The translations under genes and the position numbers were made by a program. From positions 34,927,071 to 34,991,070 of the forward strand of contig CM067349.1 of NCBI GenBank assembly GCA_034190875.2: a stretch of 64,000 bases of DNA, in the 5' to 3' direction. Numbering within the stretch: position 1 is the first letter of the stretch; the number at the start of each line of letters is the position of its first letter. Below the pieces are notes generated by a model, which was not told the DNA's origin, ran no database searches, and saw only the letters and a program-made list of their open reading frames with translations. Of the stretch, positions 50,594 to 61,357 are shown piece by piece. Source of the DNA: Urechis unicinctus. Taxonomy: Eukaryota; Annelida; Polychaeta; Xenopneusta; Urechidae.

Positions 50594-51626
50594 GTGTGTA
50601 TTTCGACCCTGAGGCACCGGTCGCGTATGGAGGGGTGCAGCCATTGGTTAGAGCTACGAAACTCAAAACAAATGCAGTCAGGCAATGGTTGGGTGAGCAA
50701 GATGCCTATACATTACATAAACCGATCCGTCGTCGATTTCGAAGACGACGCGTCATAGTCGGGGGGATTGACCATCAATGGCAAGCCGATTTAGTGGACA
50801 TAGCTCGCTTAGCCAAACAGAACCAAGACATGAAATTTCTCTTGACCTGTATCGATGTATTCTCGAAATATGCGTGGGTGATACCACTAAAAAATAAAAC
50901 GGGTGACAGTTTGATTCGAGCCTTTGAGAGTATATTAAAACAAGGGCAGAAGCCCCTGTGTTTACAGACCGATAAGGGTTGAGAATTTATCAACCATAAA
51001 TTTCAGACATTTCTTAAGCAGCAGGGGATTTGCTTTTTTACCACCCACAACGAAGAAACCAAAGCTAGCATAGTCGAGCGGTTTAATCGTACGTTAAAAA
51101 CTAAAATGTGGCGTTATTTTACCAAACACAATACCAGTGTTTATCTACCGGTTCTGGCTTTGCTGGTGAAAGGATACAACGTCAGTTATTATCGCAGCAT
51201 CAAGCGCCCCCGATATCAATCTCGGTGCGTAATCAAGAAGACACGTGGATGACATTATACGGGGAACGCTCTGATGGGGTTAAACGACCATGGTATGATA
51301 TCGGGGATCGTGTCCGCATCAGTCAAGCACTGGGTAAATTTAAAAAGGGTTACACTTCCAATTGGAGTGAGGAGTTGTTTCGGGTGGAGAACGTTCACTT
51401 AGGCTCCCCTAATGTGTATACGATAAAGGATGATAATGACGAAGTGTTAGAGGGAACATTTTACGCGGAAGAATTACAGAAAGTGAATGACATAGCATTG
51501 TATAGGGTTGAAAAAATGATCAAAGAACATAAACGGAAAGGACAAAAACAATACTTTGTCAAGTGGTTTGGCTACCCTGCCAGTTTTAATAGTTGGGTCA
51601 GTGGTGTGGAGCTGTATAAAAACTGA
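50581..51626 (+). pseudogene. Retroviral-type integrase with chromodomain, TGA in the core and a frameshift
   Basis: Family role: inserts element DNA with a 6-bp target duplication. ATG 50581 is used (the frame opens 9 bp earlier with a TTG). DDE catalytic core: first Asp in WQADLVD, second Asp in QTDKG, Glu in SIVERFNRTLK. A TGA (50980-50982) lies right after TDKG, between the second Asp and the Glu. A second break is a frame change in a C run near 51207-51213; downstream residues continue in the other frame. The C-terminus (about 51500-51610) is a chromodomain: YRVEKMI, then YFVKWFGYP and SWV. Chromodomains of such integrases bind histone marks and guide target choice. Confidence 0.9.
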
Positions 51627-51651
51627 GATTTGGAACAGAAGCGTCATTAGG

Positions 51652-51878
51652 ATGGAAGATCAGAGAAGTGATCGGGTGTGGACCATATTTGGTCGGGAAA
51701 TTCCGAAAGCCGAAATCGTGTTTTTCACACAACCCTCATTTTATATACCGTAATCATCGTCAGCATCTACAATCTATCGGCGGGTAAAGGAGATAGTAAT
51801 TTGTGGACTGCTCTGTTAAGCAGTAGCTTAGGGTACATTCTTCCCAACACTACTATGAAACATAAAGCGACGTCATGA
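51652..51878 (+). pseudogene. Small Polinton membrane protein, frameshifted
   Basis: Begins MEDQRSDRVW at ATG 51652. The first frame ends at 51753, while the homologous second half (a hydrophobic LILYTVIIVSIYNL segment, then DSNLWTALLSSSLGYILPN) is open in another frame to TGA 51878. The shift lies between about 51700 and 51745. One predicted TM helix. The stop overlaps the next gene's start (ATGA, 51875-51878). Similar short membrane proteins sit beside the penton gene in other Polintons; function unknown. Confidence 0.55.
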
Positions 51879-52654
51879 GTTTCTTTCTGCCTTCCAACAG
51901 TTCAATGAATTATCACCCCAACAACACGCTGACACGTTACTTTACTCAATTGCCTAAACCCATACAATTAAAAGGTAATTGGGAGGTGGGATTAGCAGAA
52001 ATTCAGTACCCTGTTTCCTGGTACAACATCGGGGACAATGTCGGTTTTGTCATAGTGGATGAGCGAGCTGGATACCATACGATAGACAGACACTTGGAAG
52101 GGGATCCTATGGTCGAGTCCTTGGTCGTTCGCCTGACCCCCGGTTCCTACAGTGCTGAACAATTGATAGACAGGATCAATATGCACATCCGCAAATCGCA
52201 TCTCAGAGGCGTGGTTCGATTTCAATTCAATTCCCACTCACAGACCGTGAATGTAAAAATAACTGATCCCAAACTTCAAGTTGTCATGACCGAAGGTCAT
52301 CGTCAAATATTGAGGTGTGAGGAATGTCTTTCGCTTTACGATTCTTAAACTGATTACAAGCCTAATGTATTTCGAGGGTTGTACGCACTGTACGTTTATT
52401 GTAGTATAATTGAATCACAAGTGGTTGGTGACACGATGGCCTCCTTGTTACGCACAGTTCCTGTGGACTACGACCGGGTGCACAAAATGGTGACCCAGAC
52501 ATACGAACAGATATTTTATTACTCTGTGGGCACCAAAACCTTTTGTACCATAGAAATTGATATAAGAGACGACACGGGTCAGTCCGTGACATTCGAAGAC
52601 GGACATGTGATGGTGACTTTACATTTCCGTGAAACCAAGAAGAACTTAATTTGA
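51875..52654 (+). pseudogene. Minor capsid (penton-like) protein, copy 1, internal TAA
   Basis: 260 codons from ATG 51875 to TGA 52654, broken by an in-frame TAA at 52346-52348. N-terminal signature SNSSMNYHPNNTLTRY and WEVGLAEIQYP, typical of Polinton penton-type single jelly-roll proteins that form the capsid vertices. The part after the stop keeps LYALYVYC, VVGD and IEIDIRDDTG. It is directly followed by a second, diverged copy (52674-53483). Confidence 0.85.
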
Positions 52655-52673
52655 GTCTCATGGCATCACCATC

Positions 52674-53483
52674 ATGAGTTTCTTTCTGACCCTACCTTCC
52701 AACAGTTCAATGAATTATCACCCCAACAACACGTTGACACGTTATTTAACTCGACTCCCCAAAGCTTTACAGTTGGAAGGGGCTTGGGAAGTGGGATTAG
52801 CGGAAATTCAGTACCCTTACACGTGGTACAATGTTACTGAGGACGAGGGGTTGGTCGTCATCGATCGCGTGGCTGGTGCGTTCAATCTCCCCCTGGATAT
52901 CTGTTGCAGTGAGCGATATTACATTGTGAGTGAATTTGCAGAGGCCCGTCCCAAATATTTTCACATTACCCCTGGTTTTTATACGGCCGGATCGTTGATA
53001 GAAGCCTTTGCAGCCAAGTTACAGGAGCAAAATGAGGAGCGAGTGCGTCTCACCTACAATCGATAACGACAGACAGCAACTATGACCCTAGACAATGAAT
53101 CAGTTGTAGTTTACATGGACGAGGGGTTGCGTCAAAGACTCGGTTTTGAAATGGGGATTTGTGAGAACAGTCAAGTCGGTCAGCACATTGTTGACCCTGA
53201 TCGAGGCTTGTACGGACTCTATGTCTATTGTAATCTCATCGAAGCTCAGGTGGTAGGAGACACCGTGGTTCCCCTTCTGCGTATTATTCCAATCGATCAC
53301 GATCGTCGCGGGCAGTTGATCAACTCCACGTATAAAAAGATATTTTATTATCCGATAGCCACCAAGACTTTTTCTACTATAGAAATCAATATAAGAGATG
53401 ACACGGGTCGACCCATTCCATTTGAATCTGGTAAAGTGACAGTGACGTTACATTTCCGTAAAATCAAGAAAGCTATATTTTGA
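52674..53483 (+). pseudogene. Minor capsid (penton-like) protein, copy 2, internal TAA
   Basis: 270 codons with an in-frame TAA at 53064-53066. Nearly the same start as copy 1 (SNSSMNYHPNNTLTRY) and the same WEVGLAEIQYP, LYVYC, VVGD and IEINIRDDTG blocks, but a more divergent middle (AGAFNLPLDICCSER) with an extra segment. 19 bp separate it from copy 1. It is a tandem gene duplication rather than an assembly repeat, since divergence is clear through the centre. Confidence 0.85.
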
Positions 53484-53488
53484 AAACC

Positions 53489-53893
53489 ATGGCTGATATT
53501 TACACCCCGTATTACCTGAACCAAGCAGGTGGAGGGCTCCCCGTGTTTTCCGGTGCCAGAAGTCAGCGTGGACATGGCCTTGGTAATGTGGTTGGTGGTC
53601 TGGCTAAAATGGTGTTACCGCTGGTTTGAAAAGTTTTACCTGTCGTTAAAAAACACGCCTTGAAAACAGGAGTGAGGGTGGTTGGAGATTTGTTGGGAGG
53701 GAAGTCTCTGAAACAGTCGGCTAAGAAACGATTGTTACAAACCGGAGAGGAAGTGTTTGATCAAATAGTTCAACCCAAACAACCGCGTCGCCAACCACCA
53801 TTCTCTATAAAACGACTCGCACGAGGTAGGAACAGTAGTTCACGCCGTCACCGTGGAACAACTCGGAGGTTGGCAAAAGATATTTTCGGTTAG
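53489..53893 (+). pseudogene. pVI-like minor virion protein, internal TGA
   Basis: 135 codons from ATG 53489 to TAG 53891-53893 with an in-frame TGA at 53627-53629. The N-terminal third has GARSQRGHGLGNVVGGL, then a hydrophobic MVLPLV stretch; after the stop come a VVGDLLGGKSLKQSAKKR helix and a very basic tail (RRHRGTTRRLAKD). The layout (QRGHG-Gly motif, amphipathic segment, Arg-rich end) matches small virion proteins encoded just before the major capsid gene in Polintons. The role is inferred. Confidence 0.6.
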
Positions 53894-53896
53894 ATC

Positions 53897-55177
53897 ATGG
53901 CACTGGTACACCCCCAATCTTGTCCCTGTGTCAAAAGTGAATTAGACCTATTTTCGATTCCCCCAACTCAAAGCAGTGTCGATCATGGATCGTGGATCGA
54001 ATTCCATCCGGTAGCTGCTTTAGGTTCGTGTCCAGTCGAATTCTACATCAGTGGGTCGGGTGATGATTATATCGATCTGAACGACACTTATTTACAAGTG
54101 AATGCCAAAGTGTTGAAAAAGGATGGGGAGGTCTTGGCGGCTGATAGTGCTGTAGCACCCTTTAACCTCTGGTTACACTGACTCTTTTCCCAAGTTGATG
54201 TCTCTCTCAACGAAAAACTTGTGTCCTCCTCGACAAACACATACCCGTATCTCGCTTATATGGAAACGCTATTGAGCTATGGTTCAGAAGCCAAAAATTG
54301 TCAGTTAACAGCTAGTTTATGGTACAAAGACACCCCAAAACACATGGACGCCATGGGTGGTACTCACAACCGGGGGATGATAGCTAGAAAGGAACGAGCT
54401 CAAGAGAGTCGCATTGTGGATATGATGGGCAAATTACATTTAGATTTATTTAGTCAAGAACGCTATTTATTAAACGGCGTAGATTTGAAGTTGCGATTAG
54501 TACGCAGCGGTGACAGCTTTGCCCTTATGGCCAATCCTGCAGATGGATTTGCCCCTAAAATAGTTCTGCAATCCGTGACCTTATTCGTACGCAAAATAAA
54601 GTTGAACCCCACCGTGCAACTAGCTCACATTAAGGCTTTAGAACGAAGCCCAGCTAAATACCCCATAAGACGCATAGAAACCAAAGTGTTTTCTGCATCC
54701 CAAGGAGCTATGACGATCAATCAAGAAAATTTATTTTTGGGTCAGTTACCCAAACGAATTGTAGTCGGAAGTGTTGATAATAGGGCGTTCAATGGTGATT
54801 ACACTCAGAACCCCTTCAACTTTAAGCATAACGACCTCACATATTTAGCTCTGTACGTTGACGGGCAACAAGTGCCCGCAAAACCATTACAGCCCGATTT
54901 TAATCACCATATATACACCCGCAGTTATGCTAATTTATTTATTAGCACTGGACAACTCTATCAAGACCAAGGCAATGCCATAAGTTGGAGTGATTATCCC
55001 AACGGCTATACACTATTCGCTTTTGATCTGACCTCCGACCTGGGTGATAGCGGCACTCATTTTAATTTGTTGAAACAAGGAAACGTGCGCTTGGAAATGC
55101 GTTTTGGTACGGCCCTAGAACGTACCATTAATGTCATTGTGTATGCCGAATTTGAAAATATGATTCAAATTGACTGA
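53897..55177 (+). pseudogene. Major capsid protein (double jelly-roll), internal TGA
   Basis: 427 codons from ATG 53897 to TGA 55177, interrupted by TGA at 54179-54181 after FNLWLH. Blocks typical of Polinton hexon-like proteins: HGSWIEFHPV, DDYIDLNDTYL, then VDVSLNEKLVSSSTNTYPY right after the stop, RYLLNGVDLKLRLVR, YTQNPFNFKHNDLTYLALYVDG and a C-terminal GNVRLEMRFG. Except for the one stop, the frame is clean over its full length. It starts 3 bp after the previous stop codon. Confidence 0.92.
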
Positions 55178-55212
55178 AACCGTAACGTTCTGTTTGATTA
55201 CGCTGCCTAACA

Positions 55213-55656
55213 ATGGATACCAGGCAATTACACAAGCTCTTACAAAAAGACGCTTTCACTCGAGCTACTGTGCGCGGAGTGTTTGCGCGGAATAAATTAC
55301 CCCGCCATGTCAACTACCCCAGCGGTTTCGTTTGTAATACGGATCCAGCTTCCAAAAAAGGCAAACACTGGATTGCTATTTTCATTGATCATAATGAACG
55401 AGGCGAATATTTTGATTCTTACGGACTACCTCCTATTCATAACGTATTTGTGAAGTTCTTGACCAAGCCTTGTGTGACCTGGTCTTATAATACAAAGCCA
55501 TTACAAGACTTTAATTCCAATACTTGTGGACTTTATTGCTTGTATTATTTAAAGAGACGATGTCGTGGAATAAGTTTCAACCAATTGCTAGCTGTATTTA
55601 CCGACGATTATTCAACCAACGATGAGCTGGTGACATGTTTAATTCAAGGCAAATAA
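55213..55656 (+). CDS. Adenain-type cysteine protease (Ulp1-like), intact
   Basis: 147 aa with no lesion. Family role: maturation cleavage of virion proteins. Catalytic His in GKHWIAIF (near residue 56), acidic partner in EYFDSYG, Gln in LQDFNSN and Cys in NTCGLYC (near residue 114). The order His-Asp-Gln-Cys and the length fit Polinton/adenovirus proteases. It is the last rightward gene; AATAAA (55652-55657) overlaps its stop, and the polymerase gene ends 163 bp away on the other strand. Confidence 0.92.
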   Translation: MDTRQLHKLLQKDAFTRATVRGVFARNKLPRHVNYPSGFVCNTDPASKKGKHWIAIFIDHNERGEYFDSYGLPPIHNVFVKFLTKPCVTWSYNTKPLQDFNSNTCGLYCLYYLKRRCRGISFNQLLAVFTDDYSTNDELVTCLIQGK

Positions 55657-55818
55657 ACAACGCGTGTTGAAAATGTACGACGTTTTTATTCTTAGTTTCT
55701 CTCACAGCCTTTAAACATCAATTTCTTACAGAGCGCACATCCATCGATTACATAACACCTTCACTTCAATTTTTTACATAATAACACATATCAATTTCTT
55801 AAATAGCATATTAATGTA

Positions 55819-58800
55819 TCACACATCTAAAGGTTTAGTGCTTACACCATCTGCATTCACAATTCTCTTGGGGTAAAAATAACTTAATCCATCTCTAATT
55901 TGCGTATACGAATACATTGTGTTATTGTTAACGCAAAAGCCATGGTTCACACCGTGACCCGATTTTTGTTCTCTCAGCACATTCATATATTTCTCCTTGT
56001 TCAGGTCATTTTGACGCTTATTGAGTCCTTTACACGAGGCTTTATCCGTAGTTCCATAACAGTAATAGGTTTTACTGCACAGTCCGATAAAACCATCTCC
56101 ACTCCACTCCTCTTTAAATAACCCGGGGTACGTTTATCATATTTTTGGCGGGTCACACAGCACGGTTGAGGTACCCACGGGGTTCTGTTCGTTTTACACT
56201 GTATAAAGTCGTTGTTGTGATCATCACACGCTACAGCTGGCAACCACTGAGGGTATTCTCGGTAAAATTGTTCTTTCATGTTGGGTTTGATGACATCTGT
56301 TAGATGACTACTACTAAGAGCGATATAACTACTATCTGTGTCCATCTGTACATAGGCAAAATCAGATCTCGCGACATACTTGTCAATAAAATCATAGTAA
56401 AATTCAAGCATTCTTAATTTGGCGTATTGATAAACAAAATAGCCTATTTGTTGGGGTAAGTCGAGATCAATGGTGGTTTTGGCCATGTCGAATTCAAATA
56501 GGTTGGGGGTTAATTCGTTCAAGGCTAAGAATCTGTTGTTGTTGATCAATTTCTGACCCTCTCGGTAGTTGGCGTATCTGACATCACGGTGTTTAGTTTT
56601 ATCCGTGATGCATTTACCTACAAACATAGACAAATTAGTATAAATCAACAGCACTTGACGGGTTTTTTTTTTTTTTAATCATAAATTTGAAATATATTTG
56701 AAAATAACAATTAAATCAATATATTTTACAATAATACATTTTAGTATATTTACCATAGGCCGAATTTCCAAGTACCTTAAAAGTTTCGGCTATAACGGGC
56801 TGACTTGGGTCGACATCACCCCCACGTCTACACACAAACAAGAACATTATCAAAAATAAAATTCAACGCTTGAAAGAGTATATCACATATAACTATAAGA
56901 GTATATCATATATATTCGTGCATACCTGGCGTCTGATACGGTCTCAGCAAATCGTTTGAAACAGGCTGTGGGTTCATACTCCAGTGTTTGGTATATCTTT
57001 GTGATCACCAGGCCATGTTCCAAGTACCATTTCAGTAGTGGGCTAGCAAGCAATATTTTCACACCTTTGTAGCTCCCTATCAACATCCGCCATTCCGTCT
57101 ATTTGAAAATAAATAATAAAAATCGTTATGTCATCATAATGATCGCAACAAAATACATTATGATCCCACGCCCCTTGTCACCTTGTGTACTTACTTTCAT
57201 AATGTCCCGTTGTTCAGCATAGTCATTTCACTAAAATAGTCTTTAAGGGTTTCTGGTACGTGTATATCTACTTCAGCCATTCCAAAAAAGGTTCCGTCAC
57301 GTATATTGGCTATGAGCTGTTTTTCCGTCAAACCGGTTTGTGGTGGTTGAGGTCGACTGTACGTGAACGCTTTGATCTGAGGGTCTGTTTTTCGATTTTC
57401 CGTCCATTCACATTCCCACACAGCTACGACATCATAACGTAATCCTCTCAAATACTGGGTATTTCTTTCTGTTTCGGTATGTAAATCACTCATTAGTTTT
57501 CCACTGATGGGGCTATGGGTCAATTTCAGACACGGACAACCATGCCATACACATCAGTGAAACTGATATACTGTTTGCGTTTCTTTGCACCAACCGTCTA
57601 CGGGTAATCGCCGGGCGCCAATTCGTTTTTCCCCTCTGTTTAGACGATGTTGTATTTGATTTTGTGAGCTGTGTGCTATCCAAGCCAACCATTCATCCGC
57701 TACACCACGTTTTCGGGTCTGAATTGGTTTAAACTCAGGCCCGTGACGTCGGGTCGGAAAGTTGGCTGGCATGGGTTGACATAAAGCCCACAGATACAAG
57801 GCATTCGCATCATAACCTACGATTCCTTCACACAACTTCGCTTCATTTCCGTTCTGTTCACGCCTGAAGTAAGTTTTTCCTTTTTCGTGGTAACGATGAA
57901 AGATGATTGAGGGTCCGCCCACTATTCCATTTTTAATCAACCAATTGATGTCGTTGTTCTTTTCGTCAGGTAAGGTAAAATAATCTTCCAAGTCTTGAAA
58001 TAAATATTGCATGGTTAATCCGGGCACTGATATTCCATCCTTCAACATATCAATACCTCTCTCACTGTAAAAACTACTCTGTTTCTCTATGGCTTCCAGA
58101 AACGGTTCGACATCTAAATTGTTGTAATATATCAAAAAGTCTTTAAAAGTCTGCATATGACCTGCTTGCCACGCTTCTTGACATTCAGCGTATTGGTCAG
58201 CTGTAATGTTTTCTTGTTTTAACGTACTGTAAAAAGCTGCATGGGGTGGTAATTCTGTGCTGTTCAAACGATGAGTGTCACCCATTCATACGGGAAATAT
58301 CTCTTTTTCTGTTCGCATTGAAAGGCTCGTAGGTATTTGTCGTATGTATATCCAGGTGCAATAAAGTTGGTGATATCCAAAAACCGTACATGGTCCGTTT
58401 CAATGCACATAAATGAGTTGTTTCGTTTGATGGTATACTTGATCGATGAATGTTCTTGCAGGTAAGTTGTCAACGGTATTTTCACAACGTTGAGGTCATA
58501 ATTCGATGAGTTGAATCCGACTAACGGTAATACATGTAAATAGTTGTCGAATTTGTTCTGTAATTTCTGCAATGGAAGTTCTCCCTTAGCGACCGGGTCC
58601 CGTTGATGCGTGACATTGATTTTATCTTCTAACTGGGTTAGGGCATCTTCGTATTGAGCAAGCATCAGTAGATAGGCGGCGTTTGATATCTCCTCTATAT
58701 ACATCATCATCCTGTCAATCAATGTTTGTGCGTTTCCTTCCGTTACAAAGCATTTTGGTTCTGTATAATCAGGTACATTGCTGCATACACTCACTGATAA

Positions 58801-59979
58801 CGGTACGTGTTTTTGGTCCCAGGTGACTTTGGGTGAATTGATGGGCAGGTTGTCTTCTCCAAAATAACTTTCAAAATCATAGGTGGCTCTGTAAGGGTAA
58901 ATACTGTCTACTATTTCCATTCCTTTGTCCCTTAACGCTTCAAAGATAGTGGGTGGTAGATGAAAAACACCGCCTGGGTACTTGTATTTCGTTTCCACAG
59001 TACATTTGTTTTCGTGGCGATGTAGTTTTTTCTCACTTTTCCACAGCTTCTGACAGGTACCACAAATATATGATTTGCTATAAAGGTCAAAGTTTTTTAT
59101 GTAACTAAAGTGATTTTCGTGCAGGTTCAATTTCAAGGTCGAGGCGAATTTTGTACGCGTTCGCTTGACCAAAGTAGCTACCTGAAACACATATAACAAA
59201 ACGATCACATCTCATATTTCCATTTCGATATCAAATGATTACATCGTTTATGTTGTTACTTCTGTTTAATCACTACAAGACACACTTACTTGATTCTCGT
59301 CTAGCGCATACACAGTGATATTTACTTCGAATTGTTTTGCTAGTCTTTCGACGTCTTCAAGAGGTACACCCGCAAATGTTTTTTTCTTTTGTTTGGGGTA
59401 AGCAGTCTTTAACAATGTTTTTGCTGCGTTCTCTAGACTCCTGATCTTCGCTCCTCTGTGTAAGGCCAGTGCCCTGAAAAAGCACAATCGGTCTTGATAC
59501 GGTTTACCTGTGGTTTTCTTTCGGTCTAACAAGTTGATGGCTCTGTTTGTTTTCAGGTGTTCCGGTATAACAGGTGGTGGGTAGCCGATCACGTGATCTT
59601 CGATTGGGTTCACAAGGATGGTCAAATTAGTCACTTCCTCTACACTCCATTTCGAATCCGGTCGTTGGTTCTGGGCGTAGGTTAAAATGTCTGTTTGTGT
59701 TATTGCATCTATAGCCCTCTCAAAATCATCGGCATTCCGTACGACTATAGGGTTTGGTAGCATACGATGGTTATTGACGGACGAATGAAAGTACCGCAAT
59801 TCATCTGATTCTTTGTGACGTAATAAGAATCCATAACTGCCGTTGATTTTAAAGGCTGAATCGCATTCCTCAAATATATAGTGGTTGAGGTTGGGCAAAT
59901 CTTCTGATAAACTATAATTGTAAACAGTTTGCAGGCTTCCAAATCGCGTATGAGTCCGTATAGCTCTTTCATTTGCAGC
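55819..59979 (-). pseudogene. Protein-primed DNA polymerase B, spliced and broken
   Basis: Family role: replication of the element from protein-primed ends. Likely exons (minus): 59979-59290, 59181-57195, 57098-56926, 56827-56754, 56617-55819, each with GT-AG junctions. The N-terminal exon has a region typical of Polinton polymerases (DRLCFFRALALH). Exon 2 carries a zinc-like CGTCQKLW..H cluster, exonuclease motifs around YDFESYFGE and GFNSSNYDLNV, and palm motif A-like GYDANALYLWA. NSAYG spans the exon 4/5 junction, and exon 5 has the catalytic YVQMDTDSSYI. Breaks: a frame change near 58265-58275, TGA at 57554-57556, a frame change with probable small deletion near 57210-57235, and a frame change near 56120-56126. 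The 5' end may join the right-TIR exons (60457-60349 and 60253 onward), but that junction is unresolved. Confidence 0.85.
56627..56660 (+). repeat. Intronic copy of part of the 77-aa gene
   Basis: 26 nt identical to 47326-47351 (about 32 of 34 over the longer match), in the same DNA orientation, followed by a run of T. It lies within the last polymerase intron, next to its acceptor. Confidence 0.75.
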
Positions 59980-60086
59980 CTACACAGCTTCTGCCGACAT
60001 AATCATCGATAATCTGTCAATATAAATATCACCCAAAGTCATAAAGCTTTCCATTATGTCATTCCTCAATTCTACCGGTAATAGAC

Positions 60087-60457
60087 CTATCCTTTAATAG
60101 ACCTACCCTTAGCGTTGTCGACTGCAGCGCCATTTTCAGTTTGTGTTGGGGGGCTGTGTTGAGCGTTGTTTAACAAATTCAGTGCTGCATTGGCCTGATC
60201 GATTGCATACGCATCCATAGCGGCGTGTAAAATATCTTCGTGTCCCGTCAACACTAAAACACACACGCGTAACAAAAATAAATAAATAAATAAATGACGT
60301 ATACGTGGTAAATCTATAATTCAGGTATAGAAATAAAATCATACTCACTGCTTTCCATCTCGATTTGCGCCACGGCTTTTATCAAGTCCGCATCGCTTAT
60401 CAGTCTAATGCGTTTGCACACATCATTGAAAGCTTCTAGCTGTCTCTTCTCAGCCAT
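60087..60457 (-). CDS. Right-end TIR gene: shared leader exon spliced to a different exon
   Basis: Exon 1 (60457-60349) starts with the MAEKRQLEAFNDVCKR leader of the TIR and ends at a consensus donor GTGAGT. A 95-bp intron follows, with acceptor GTTTTAG before 60253. Exon 2 stays in frame (LTGHEDILHAAMDAYAI, ANAALNLLNNAQ) and is open to a stop at 60087, or may splice on to the polymerase exon at 59979. Without splicing, exon 1 would stop shortly after the donor. The TATA box at 60494-60502 drives it. Whether this is a separate small protein or the 5' end of the polymerase gene is not settled. Confidence 0.55.
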
Positions 60458-61351
60458 GGTTATAACTGAACGCAGAACTGAGACACTCTCCCGTTTTATA
60501 TACACCCTCTATCCCATCACTTAGCTTAGCTCAGCAAACTATGACAACATATCCGACGAAAACTGTGAAATCACTTTCCAAAAATAGAATGACCTCATCC
60601 AAATAGCGCCCAGCTCAATGTATTGACATGAGGTCGCAAAACCAAGGTCGCAAAGATTTCAAGGACGGAAAATATTCGAGCAGATGATGAAATCAGTTTC
60701 CAAAAATAGAATGATGTCACCACAATATCTGAGGTGAATGCGAAATCGACTGACAGCAGTGTTGACAATGATATACGCTTGAGTATAATAAAACTATCGA
60801 AAATGACCTCACCCAAATACCGCCCATTCATCACATCAGGTCGAAGGTCAACAACCTTCCTAAGGACATAGCCCCAAATGAACTCACTCGAATACCGTAC
60901 ATTGCGTGAGCCTGCTAAGGTCACCAATTCAATATATCACCACATGTCATGGGATAAAGGAAGTTAATAGCAACAAATCACCTCGTAAACATCGTCTTCA
61001 TATCTGAACAGATGGTGAATACTCCACTAACATTAACACTATCCTTCACTTCTCTTTCAACACCATTACCGCTAATTGACTTTTAATACCCATTTACAAA
61101 CTCCCTCTCAATAAAACTGCGAAAAATGACCTCATCCAAAATAGCGCGCCTCCATGAGGTCGCAAAACCAAGGTCGCAAAGATTTCAAGGACGGAACAGA
61201 TGGTGAAATCACTTTCCAAAAATAGAATGATGTCATCAAAATATCGCACCGAATCCGGAAGCGATCGTCAGCGAAAAATATATTGCGCAATCCACTTCGT
61301 CCATCGTTCGACGTCAAAAACGAGGTAAGTAGGGGTACCTCTTACACTACT
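60353..61351 (-). repeat. Right terminal inverted repeat (about 999 bp)
   Basis: Inverted partner of 45929-46390 but with about 537 extra bp (roughly 60607-61122). The extra part holds further decayed copies of the TIR-internal unit (ATGAGGTCGCAAAACCAAGG and AATGACCTCA(C/T)CCAAAT motifs at about 60627, 60802 and 61130-61175). Confidence 0.9.
60494..60502 (-). promoter_or_regulatory. TATA box in the right TIR
   Basis: TATATAAAA on the minus strand, 37 bp before the ATG at 60457; mirror of the left box. Confidence 0.75.
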
Positions 61352-61357
61352 GCCCGC
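61352..61357. repeat. Target site duplication, right
   Basis: GCCCGC directly after the ...CACTACT terminus, identical to 45923-45928. Confidence 0.95.

Larger units (their letters stand above)
45929..61351. mobile_element. Polinton/Maverick element (15,423 bp), degenerate coding
   Basis: Defined by inverted termini beginning AGTAGTG, a 6-bp target duplication, and the characteristic gene set: chromodomain integrase, packaging ATPase, adenain-like protease, double-jelly-roll major capsid, penton-type minor capsid and protein-primed DNA polymerase B. Genes 46286-55656 run rightward; the polymerase side (60457-55819) runs leftward and meets them near 55.7 kb. At least nine genes carry in-frame stops or frameshifts, so the copy is unlikely to be able to move or form particles by itself. 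The ends are well preserved (first 142 bp of the repeats identical). Confidence 0.97.

Noticed and set aside
46286..55177. Stop-codon reassignment in the Polinton (TGA read as an amino acid)
   Set aside because: TAA and TAG stops and several frameshifts occur as well, the TGA positions do not point to one replaced residue, and genuine terminators also use TGA.
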